A DNA stretch of 64,000 nt from Saccharum officinarum. Its lineage: Eukaryota > Streptophyta > Magnoliopsida > Poales > Poaceae. The stretch is taken from NCBI GenBank assembly GCA_020631735.1, contig CM036223.1:12959356-13023355 (forward strand), in the 5' to 3' direction. The position numbers and the translations under genes are program-made. Under the pieces are notes generated by a model. That model was not told the DNA's origin. It saw only the letters and a program-made list of their open reading frames with translations, and did not search any database. Shown piece by piece: positions 54,950 through 64,000 of this stretch; the stretch's first letter is position 1; every line of letters begins with the position of its first letter.

Positions 54950-56939
54950 TGAAAGCCCAAGTTTGGTTTTGGTAATTAATGCCACTAAGTTGCTAATGCC
55001 ATATTTTAAGTGTTTTGAGTTAGGCATAAGCAACACATGTGATGAAGGTGTATGTGGCAAGGAGTGGTGGCCACAAGATCACAAAGAGATGGTGCATGAA
55101 CATGAAATGATGATCATGGTGGAGATGCACATAATATGATGGACATGATGATCAAGTGGAGAAGAAGGATCTAAGAGCGCAAGGCAAAGGTATAACCATA
55201 GGGTTTTCCTTTTGCCAGTCTAAGATGAGTAGAGAAGTGATTGACCGGGTTTAGGATACATAGCCGACTATCAAGAGAGGCAATCACGGTTAGCTCGGGA
55301 ATCAAGTGCCACTAGATCAATGTCTTGAGCATATGCATTAGGATATAGTTGAGAGCTAACATAACGCCTTGAAAAATATTTGTGAAATGCTAACACACAT
55401 GCACATGGTGGTGTACACTTGGTGGTGTTAACACTTTTGCGAAGGCGGTGGAGTTTAAGCGGTAGAGAGGGGTTTGGGTTCCTCTCTCCCTCCCGCTGAG
55501 CTTGCGAGGCGGGATTCGGTGCTCTCCCTCCCGCCGAGCTTGCGAGGCGGGATTTGGTGCTTTTTGGGGAAGTGAAATGCCTATTTTTCTACTGCGCCGG
55601 AAGTCAGAAAAGAAACAGAGACGAACGGCGGTCACTGTGGTGACCGGACGTTGCACCGGACGCGGTCACGGTTTGACCGGACGCGTTCGGTCAGTTCAAT
55701 CCGGTCAGCGCACCTAGGGCTAGTGACCGGACACTGGTCTGGCCTGACCAGCGCGTCCGGTCAGTTCACTTGTGCGCAGAAGGAGAGCGCACGACCGGCG
55801 CGTCCGGTCCCTCACGGAACCGGAGCATCCGGTCAGGCGTCCAGAGGGGCAAAGAGCAGCAGAGTGCTGATCGGACGCGTGGCGCGTCCGGTCACGTGCG
55901 ATCGGACGCGTCCGGTCGCGGTGGGAGCTTACTGGACTCCGACTGGACGCCAGGTTCAGCGCGTCCGGTCAATCGCTAGAGCGCGTCCGGTCACAGCAAC
56001 GGTAATTTCTGGCGCGTACTGTTCACGCTTGTCCTGTAGTGACCGGACGCGTCTGGTCACCCTGACCGGTGCATCCGGTCAGCGCGTTTTGAACGGTGTC
56101 GTCCGGTAACGGCTAGCTGCGTACCCCTTCGCTATAAATAGAAGTTGTCCGGGGTTTGAGGGTAACTCTTGCACATTTTGAGACATAGAGACATCCTTTG
56201 AGCTAGAGAACAACCCCTCCACTCATCTCTTTGCATAGTTGCACATCTTAAGTGAGATTGAGTGAGATTCAAGTGTATTGCTTGAGAGTTGCATTCTAGA
56301 GGCACTTGATCTTTGAGTTGCTGCAGATTTCTTGTTACTCTTTCGTGTTTCCTGACACGGTAGACGGCTTGGAGCAGCGGAGGTGATTGAGCTCACAATT
56401 GGAGATTGTTGGAGCCCTCACCAAGTGTTATAAGGGGTTCTTGATCCTTCCCCGCGGGAGTTCGCGAATTGGATACTCTAGTGGAGCTCGTGGCTTGGAG
56501 GATCCCCATCTTGTGTGCAGTTGTGCGGCGCTCGCCGAGGGCTCGACTCTTGATAGTCGATTAGCTCGCAAATCGACAAGTGGGTGTATCGCCACAACGG
56601 GGAGTAGCTTGTCGGGAAGCAAGTGAACCTCGGAATAAATTCTTGTGTCATTCTTTTCCCGCGGATTTCTCTTGTGTGATTGATTGATTGGTACTTCTCT
56701 TCTCTACACGGCGGTATAATCACTCGAAGCTCTTCTCTCGTATTACTTATTGTTTCTAGCTTGTAGTTGTTGTTGTGTTTAGTGGATAGCCTTGTACTAG
56801 ACTTGTGTAGGTGGCTTGCTTAATTAGTTAGAGCTAGTGCTTTTGCTTCGCCACCTTTCGTACTAACTTGTGGTTAAGTAATTCTTATAGAAGTTTTAAT
56901 TAGGCTATTCACCCCCCTCTAGCCTATTTGGACCTTACA
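54950..56939 (+). mobile_element. Inner solo LTR
   Basis: 1990 bp, TGAAAGCCC...CCTTACA, with exact target duplication AAGGG at 54945-54949 and 56940-56944. Half-site array 55637-56100; GGTAACGGCTAG at 56106; TATA box 56133-56140. Confidence 0.93.
55637..56100 (+). repeat. GACCGGACGCG half-site array in U3 (inner solo LTR)
   Basis: Half-sites such as GTGACCGGACG, GCGCGTCCGGTC and GATCGGACGCG, ending about 35 bp before the TATA box at 56133. Confidence 0.9.
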
Positions 56940-57871
56940 AAGGGCCGACCTTGGGCGCCCCCTCTTGGCACTTTGACACATTTCTCATCCCTTAGAGCTG
57001 AGCTACTCCTCTCCATCCACTCATACTTGATTGATTCATCATTTAGTGAGATTCGAGAGCATTCAAGTGCATTGCTTTGAGTGATTGTATCTAGAGGCAC
57101 TTGGTGATTGTGTTTCGCTGCGAGTTTCGCTTGTTACTCTTAGTGGTTGCCATCACCTAGACGACTTGGAGCAGTGAGGATCGTCGAGCGGAGGAAGGTG
57201 CTTGTCTCCGGCTCCGATCATGGTGATTGTGAGGGGTTCTTGACCTTTCTTCAACGGAGAGCTAAAAGGTACTCTACTGGATTGCTTATAGTTTTTGTGA
57301 TTCTCATCTTGTGTTGGTTGTGCGGCACCCGATTGCGGGTTAGACGTGTGATGCCTATTAGCGTGTGAACCTCCAAGCGAGTGAATCGCCACAACAGGGA
57401 CTAGCTTGCCGGCAAGTAAGTGAACCTCGGTGAAAAATCTTGTATCATCATTGTCTCCAAGGATTTCATTGGTACTCATTATGATTGGTTGATTGTCACT
57501 TGCCACGGTAGTATAAACATCATCTCTCTCTTGTATTTACTTTCCTAGTGTAGCTAAGCTCTTTAGTGTAATTAGTTTTAAGAGCTAGCTTGTGTCTTGT
57601 CTAGTGGTTAGTGAGGCTCTTTAGTTAGTTTTTGAGAGCTCACTAACTTACTGGTAGTGACATAGCTTTGTGTGTTTAGAGACTATAGAACCTAGAATTA
57701 TAGTAGGTGACTTGCATTTTTAGAGAATTGTGGTAGATGACTTGCATTTTTAGCAGGCTAGCGCAAGAATTGCTTCACCTTATTTTTATCTAATCACTTT
57801 GCTTAGTGTTATTGTAGATTTTTTATAGCCTATTCATCCCTCTCTCGCCGTTCTTTCGGATGGAGAGAGTA

Positions 57872-58358
57872 TAAATAACTAGATAGACTAAAGACATAAA
57901 GGCAAGTGGAATTACGCTAAGCTACAGAACACGTCGTCTGAAAACGACGGCTGCTGCTCAAATTTGTCTAAAGGTCATCTGCAGTTTAATCTGCTGCAGA
58001 TGACCACATTGTCGGTCAGCCAATTGGAAAGGCAAACACCAAGCAACCCGTTTCACATGTACGTTTTCTGTTTTTTTTTAACAGAAAATTCAACTGCTAC
58101 ATCTACAAGGAAACGTGAGATGTTTGCAGCACCACGTCATCCCAGATTCCACAGCCCTTGATCCATCTAGAACGAACGAGCGATCGACCAACAGCTAGCA
58201 TTAGATTCCTCATCCAATGATCACCACATTGACGACCTCACTGCCACAGGTCAGATGGCGCTTGCTGCGCTTTTCTTCGCCTTCTGGATGGTTGTCTAGG
58301 ACCCAATGCAAAACTGGGCTGGACTGCTGGAGGGTATATGCTGCGCCTTTTCTACTTC
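57872..58358. other. 3' flank of the LdpA-like gene
   Basis: No coding sequence or repeat recognised; probably includes the 3' UTR of the minus-strand gene. Confidence 0.5.
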
Positions 58359-61300
58359 CTATTGTCTGTCTACTTGTTTCATGAACGGCTTGGAAGGACT
58401 GGATATATAACCCTTCACAGGTCCTACTAATGACATGGCTTCTTGTAGTGCCTCCAGTAGATGATCCGGATGATCCTCGATGCGCACACGACCAAACTGT
58501 TCTGGTATTTTGCGCAAAGCCCGTCCAACGATCTGCGGTGTATGCAGGGAAAACAATTATGAGAAAGCATCACATACATGTACAAGCACATGTGAGCACT
58601 GTTTTCAATAAGAGCTGATTTGATAGTAAAGAAACAAAATCCATAATAGGAAAGTAGACATGCTGCATCATCAAGTCATGGGGAAGTTACTAGTTCGGTG
58701 CAGATAATGACTTTTCATGCTACCAGACTATTTGATGAAGATTCAAAGACCATTCCTCTAGGAAAGGGATGAAGATTTAGAGACACGTCAATAGTTCAAA
58801 CCTTGCGAGCATAGCCGCCATAAGCAATCCCTCCGATTAAAGCTTGGTGACAACTGGCCATTTCAGAGGTTGCGGTCCCTGAATTTCAATTTGAAAAAGC
58901 AAGCCTTTCAGAAAGGTATTTTCCTCATAATGATAGGCATGCAATTTTTTTTAAAAAAATTATGAATTGAAAAGGAAAAGGAATGTAAGAAACAAATTAC
59001 CAGAAAAAGTAATAGATTTGAAAAGACCAACTTTCTTTAAGCAATCAATAGTGTAAGAGTTGGTGCCACCGGCCAACTGATAGAAGCCTTCAAAACCATA
59101 GGCACAGCAAATACTTATTAGAAAATACAAGGATGAGAGCCACATCCACATAAGACAAGAAAACATTTCAATGGTTGGCTTCATTTACCAGGAGGTCTTT
59201 CTGACATTGAAGCCACATGAACAGCAAAAGAAACTGTCTCCCATGTTGCACCTCGACCAATGTCGCCACTCATAGGTCGACCATCTAACTGTTCCAAAAG
59301 AAAAGTAATTTACAAAGTCCCAGCATAAAAGCACATTACGTTTACAAGATCAAACAAAAGTAATACAACAATCATATGCATGGCACCACATCAAGATGAC
59401 TGGCAAAGTGATGCTAACATTTACAGAAAACGCAACAACAAACTTACTAGATTAAAAACTGCATGCCAAAGGGTGCTTAGTCCAGTTGGCTAAATCACTC
59501 GAGCGGCACTCCACAGGTCCTGAGTTCGACTCCCCGTGGGAGCGAATTTCAGGCTGTGGTTAAAAAAATCGAATTTCAGGCTGTGGTTAAAAAAATCCCC
59601 TCGCTCGCCCCAGGTGTCAAAGCACAGGTATGGAGATCGGCCCATCTCACGGGTAACGCCTCACTGTGTCTGGATGGGGTGAGGGTTCGGGGGTTTTCTC
59701 GCCGGGTGAGAAGGCGACTTCTTCTCCTTTAAAAAGCTGCGGCGGCAGTCTTAACCGCCCTGGTCGAGTTTTTTTTTTAGATTAAAAACTGCATAATCAA
59801 GACAATCTCAAATATCTAGTTTGACGCTAACATGATCCTTTTAAAAAATGTTAATAAGATCATAAACAAGGATGCATCTAACACTGAAGTATACACACAA
59901 CATTGAAAAGCAGCAATTGAGTAATCCATTCTCTCGAGAACTAACCTGCCAAAGATTATATCCTTGAAGATGGGGCTCCATTACTGTGTATATTGTATTC
60001 ATGAGATCAACAGTTGATTCACCTAAATCAGGCAGACTAACCTGAAAAAGAGCGAATTTTCACACCAATGGTGGAATAGGAGATCTTTTTTAATATAAAA
60101 ATTAAAAAGACTACATTTCAGTAATACAAATATGTGGATACAGCATCAAACCAACTGTGGAACCTACTGCAACCAGCTTCACATTATTGATGGATTCACT
60201 CAAGCTGTCCCAGAGGGTATTGAACATATCAGTTCCCTACAGTGGTGAGAATATATCACAGAAGTGTAATAAGCAATGGAGAAAAGTCAAAGGTAATAAC
60301 TGACAAAATAATTGAGACAAGCGAAACATACTTTCCAGTTGTATGTATTTCTATTGCATCAACATCGTTACTTTTCAATAATTCAGCAGTCATAGTAGGA
60401 TCCCGAACATAGGACACAGCTCCTGAAATGGTTTCAAGCAAAGCTTGCAGTTTCTATAAGATACACAAGGAAGGAGGGATCAGAATTAACAGAAGGTGAC
60501 TTTACATTTGCATCGAATGAAGGCTATGTGCAATCAAAAGGTATTGGCGTATTGCTTGTCTTACCAACACCGAGTGAACTATTCAGATAATGACAAAAGG
60601 AAAAGAACGGAAGGAAGAAGAAAAAACAGCACTCACTTATTCTGTCATACGGGCAAATTGGCAGGCATCGACCGCATCCATAGCACCGCTCTGTAATTAC
60701 ACCACCCTACACAAGGCAGACTCATCTCATAAGGAAAATGAAGCTCATGAAGAAGATAACATGAGCAGAACAAAAGAAGTAAAGAACCAAAGCAACTGAT
60801 ACCTCATGTTTACCACGTAACGGATCAGACCGAGTGTGCTCTCCACCAACCATGGCACGCTCTAGTGATATTGCATCAGCCGGGCAAACTTTCTCACATG
60901 GCTTTGAGCAATCAGGCGGGCAATCCTCAGGATCAAACTCTAGAGAATAAACAATGTTTTTCAGACACAATGAAGTTCAAAGTTAACAGGTTGGCAAATA
61001 TCATGTAGTGAAAGCAGGAAAATATCATAATCAAAACACAACAATACTTTTGAAGTGACATTAATGATAACACATTAAGTTAAACGAACAAGTATAACAG
61101 ATAATTTCCAAGCAGCATGTTCTTACCAGCTTTACGGAAATGAAGATCTCTGCAATCATCATTAACACTAATCATCACCCATGGCCTTTGGACTGCTGGT
61201 ACAATTGATGCTGCTAAATCAATACCCTCATTCACTGCACCCACCACAGATGCATCTGCTGCACAATCAATGCAATCCACTGCACGCACAGAACTGTCCG

Positions 61301-62469
61301 TAATTCGTAAGTGTATAACACCAAGTTTTGTCTTTTTTATTGGTAAAATCACTGCAAGAGACTGTACGCTTAGCAGAAATATATACCCACCACAAACTTT
61401 TGTTATTTATCTAATAACTCAAATATTGGAGGAACAACCATTAATTTTGCTTCCATGAAGCTTTGAAATTGTCATGAATTAACAGAAGTTTTCTCCAATC
61501 ACTTCATCAGGAGATATTGAATTGGAGCTTCATAACAAAAGTTGTAATATGCATATGTTTAGCTTGTATTCCATTTGGTGTGTAATATACTAATATGTAC
61601 TCTAGTCCTATCTTGTCCTGCTTTTCAAAATCGGTAAGTCCTTGTGTTCTATTAATGTCAGTGTTTTAATTTTTTTTTCCTGCAATTCAGGTTGTTAAAC
61701 AAAAGGTCAAACTACAAGTAATTAAAATCTCAATTGTTGACTGAGTGAAGATGTATAAAGAAAACATGTGGGCTGCAACGTGGACTGTTACAATGTCAAT
61801 CTAAAGTGCTAAAAATATCCAATCCAAACGAATGTCTTCCAGTTGAATCAACATGCGTACCTCCAGCAAGAGTGTAGACAAGGGAGAGATTCCTGACATC
61901 AGCAGCATCCTGCATGAACAATGAGCATGTAAACAAGATGAGGATTACAGCGCAGTGCCGCACTCAGTCAATAATTCTTCACTCGTTGTGCATATTGCAT
62001 TGCGGCCACTGCTACTCTCACTGTGCTACACATCAAACACCAACTGCACCAGAGAATTGGCCTCCACAGGCTAAACCTGATTCGCTTTTCCTTCTAAGCT
62101 ACCACCAGCATAAAGTGCGTAGCCCCCTCCCCTCCCCCCTCTGCCTTTCAGGTTTTCACCGTCAGAGATGGAGATGAAGCACTCGCCGCTCTTCCTGTCC
62201 ATTTCACCCTACCGTGCACATCCAGTAGTCCCTGGAGCCCAATCTAGTAAGAGGCGAAGAAGCAAGGTGGAAGGGGCATGGTCGCATGGTACCTCGAAGC
62301 TGGCGCCGCAGATGAGCTTGACCCAGTCGCCGCGCCGGAGGGCCGCGACCTGCGGCGGGTGGTCGCCGGCACGGCGGACCCGGAGGGAATGGGATACGGC
62401 GGAGGCCGCGGCCCGGACGGCAGCGTGGGAGGCGAGGAGAGGCGGCGGCGGGACCGGGACGGCGGCCAT
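58359..62469 (-). CDS. LdpA-like (light-dependent period) 4Fe-4S protein, probably plastid, 12 exons
   Basis: Homologue of cyanobacterial LdpA, an iron-sulfur protein that tunes the circadian clock to light and redox state; the plant role is unknown to me. Minus-strand exons: 62469-62293, 61909-61861, 61279-61127, 60939-60803, 60706-60637, 60422-60332, 60236-60168, 60041-59946, 59288-59189, 59087-59001, 58878-58802, 58532-58359. The N-terminus is Ala/Arg/Ser-rich like a transit peptide, then GDWVKLICGASFE. Ferredoxin-like cysteines: CPPDCSKPCEKVCPADAI and CYGCGRCLPICP. C-terminal LdpA blocks: VDAIEIHTTG, LDGRPMSGDIG, FYQLAGGTNSYT, GGIAYGGYARK. Every junction keeps phase except exon 6/7, where the CDS is one base short (1280 nt). 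Read literally this gives an early stop in exon 7, so the allele may be broken or the sequence may contain an error. Confidence 0.85.
59465..59778 (+). mobile_element. tRNA-derived SINE with 16-bp target duplication
   Basis: 314 bp in intron 8 of the LdpA-like gene. A box A-like TTAGTCCAGTTGG (about 59478) and box B-like GAGTTCGACTCC (about 59522) show a tRNA-type head. It ends in a T run. Exact duplication AGATTAAAAACTGCAT at 59449-59464 and 59779-59794. An internal 27-bp tandem duplication lies at 59543-59596. Confidence 0.9.
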
Positions 62470-62790
62470 GGCTGGCTCCTCGCGCGGCCACTTCTTCACA
62501 GCGGCGGGGCGCTGGGAAATATCTCTTGGATGAAGAAACGGTTCGGCTACCTTGGGCAGAGGCATTTTTTGCTGTGTCGTCAGTCGCCTCGTCGGGCCAG
62601 ACGACGGGCGGGCTCGGGCTGCGATTTCCAGCCCATGTCAAGCGCGGGCCAGGTAAAAAAGGCATCGGATTTTTCGTTTTCTTTCCCAGGCCCACTAGAT
62701 GTATGACCAGGTCTATCCAAGTCGCGCCAATACGGGCCAGTGACGGGCCAATTCAGCATCCAAAAGATCACCATGTGTGGAAAATAAACT
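62470..62790 (-). promoter_or_regulatory. Presumed 5' UTR and promoter of the LdpA-like gene
   Basis: GC-rich sequence directly upstream of the 62469 start. Further upstream in-frame ATGs exist but add residues unlike a transit peptide. No TATA box stands out. Confidence 0.4.
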
Positions 62791-62793
62791 GCC

Positions 62794-62873
62794 ATCAGTT
62801 TACGAGCACTTGATTCTAAAAAAAAAATCAGTTTACGAGCACTTTTCTCAAAAAAAATCAGTTTAGGAGCACT
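62794..62873. repeat. Three-copy short repeat
   Basis: ATCAGTTTACGAGCACTT at 62794, 62827 and (one change) 62858, separated by A-rich spacers. Confidence 0.85.
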
Positions 62874-64000
62874 CAACGAGAGATTCATGCAACTAGGCGC
62901 CAGAACCGGCAGTTGGGCCATTGTATACCAAAACTAGCATGATGACTTCAAATTCTGGTCCATACCTAATATTAAAGAGACAGAATTTCTCTTTACCCAT
63001 TTTTTTTTGTCCGGCCCTCCTCTAACCAGCTCCGTGAACATGGTAAATTGTCTTTATTCGTTTGTATATATATAACTCTCCTAGGATTTATGCACGACTT
63101 GGATGCAGGTTCCTGAGGTAACTTGGATACATAGTAATCCTAATGCAACTAGATAGAATCCTAATCCAACTACATATAGATAGGGATCCTAATGCAACTA
63201 GACCAGTAGTCTCAATCCAAATAGAACCCTCTAATAATCTATATATTTGTAAACCAAGAGGAGTTGGAACGTTTCATATATTTTTATTGTCATTTTCGCT
63301 TTTATTTTTCCATCCGCTTGGGTTAGTAGAGTCCGCTTTTCAGTGCTTTTTTTGTTTTTCTTTATTTTTTCCACTTCGGTTTGCAGAGTCCGCTTTGGTT
63401 AATTTTTTGCCATCCTTTTTTTCAGGGAAGCTGCCCTTCATACTTCCGATTTGTTTTCTTTTGGTTTTCATAATGCTTTTCCTCACGGATTTGTTATCCA
63501 TTTTGTTGATCTACTTATGGTTACAGACAAATCTTATTCTTATTAAAACCTTGATCAATCGATGATCCAACTAATCAAACAGCTGGATAGTATGAAAATT
63601 AATGTTATGACATATTTACGAGTAAATATTTTGTACTTTGCAACGAGAGAATTGTTTTTTTTATCAAGGTTATATTTGAATTCGATAGAGGCTTAATAGG
63701 ACATTATTATATTACTAGATGTATGCCCACGTGTTGCACAAGGCGACAAATTTGTATCAATGTGTAGGATGATGCACCGTGGCTTATGTTTTAGACAAAT
63801 ATATTAATATTTTTTTGATTGGACATATTAACAAATTTTTATTCATGTCTACAACGATGCATATGGCTTATGTTTTAGATGAACATATTAAGAAATATAT
63901 AAATTTGATTAACTTGAAAAAGCAACCCAGCACCAGCAAATTGATGAAGATGCAAACAATGCAATCAGCACGGCTGGCTCGTTAGCGAATAGCATTGTGC
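62874..64000. other. Intergenic, AT-rich; repeat remnants only
   Basis: No gene recognised. An 84-bp-period repeat starts GGCTTATGTTTTAGA at 63781 and 63865. ACTAGATGTATGCCCACGTG near 63714 resembles a dispersed grass repeat tip, but I could not define an element. Confidence 0.4.

Larger units (their letters stand above)
53836..57858 (+). mobile_element. Outer solo LTR, split by a second solo LTR
   Basis: Pieces 53836-54949 and 56945-57858, about 2.03 kb net. Begins TGAAGGCTCT and ends TTCTTTCG (last base changed from the usual CA). Exact target duplication GATGG at 53831-53835 and 57859-57863. It carries an array of a different half-site, GTCGGACC/GGTCCGAC (54357-54900). Confidence 0.85.
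39053..57869. mobile_element. Stowaway-type MITE split by two retroelement insertions
   Basis: Remaining pieces are 39053-39223, 53773-53835 and 57859-57869, about 235 bp when joined. The left tip CTCCTCTCTCTATCTCAAAA pairs with the reverse complement of the right tip, CTCTCTCCATCTCAAAAC. TA flanks both ends (39051-39052, 57870-57871), the Tc1/mariner target. The right arm is itself cut by the solo LTR at 53836. Confidence 0.82.

Noticed and set aside
54942..56939. Inner solo LTR starting at 54942 (first TGAAAGGG)
   Set aside because: That start gives no 5-bp duplication; starting at 54950 gives exact AAGGG on both sides.
59465..59778. A functional tRNA gene
   Set aside because: Only the box A and B head is tRNA-like; no cloverleaf end, and the unit has a SINE body, T-run tail and long target duplication.

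Overview
This is a plant nuclear segment, almost certainly from a grass. The evidence is introns with GT/GC-AG borders, GC-rich first exons, grass-type MITEs, a tRNA-derived SINE, and long-LTR Ty1/copia elements of the SIRE/Maximus type. Gene style and the repeat content suggest a panicoid grass such as the Andropogoneae (sorghum, sugarcane, Miscanthus), but the species cannot be fixed from sequence alone. Five host genes are present. They are unrelated housekeeping or regulatory genes and form no operon or pathway.

Left part (1-25.4 kb). A protein phosphatase 4 regulatory subunit 3 (PP4R3/SMEK) gene runs left to right; its first exons lie outside the window, and 19 exons could be traced here with consistent phase to a stop at 13331. 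Its introns hold a hAT-type MITE, a foldback element split by a copia element with a 93-bp LTR, and a 5'-truncated LINE. Next come a type I vacuolar H+-pyrophosphatase (minus strand, 4 exons), a Pol IV/V subunit-7 gene (plus strand, single coding exon, leader intron with tandem duplications) and a universal stress protein gene (minus strand, 4 exons, with a small LINE in its first intron).

Middle part (26.4-57.9 kb). This is a nest of mobile DNA. An 11.0-kb SIRE-type element (27351-38378, minus) with two 2269-bp, nearly identical LTRs sits inside a MITE. A 235-bp Stowaway-type MITE (39053-57869) has been split by two separate insertions. The first is a 14.5-kb SIRE-type element (39224-53772, plus), itself carrying a 2.5-kb solo LTR in pol. 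The second is a solo LTR (53836-57858), itself split by another solo LTR (54950-56939). All four retroelement insertions in this MITE have exact 5-bp target duplications.

Right part (57.9-64 kb). A 12-exon minus-strand gene encodes a plastid-type LdpA-like (light-dependent period) iron-sulfur protein. It has a SINE with a 16-bp target duplication in an intron and an apparent one-base deficit at the exon 6/7 junction.

The most unusual feature is a dense array of half-sites of the 18-bp palindrome GACCGGACGCGTCCGGTC. It lies just upstream of the TATA box in four different LTR families, and again inside the 14.5-kb element ahead of an extra glutamine-rich ORF. This looks like a shared regulatory module of these elements.
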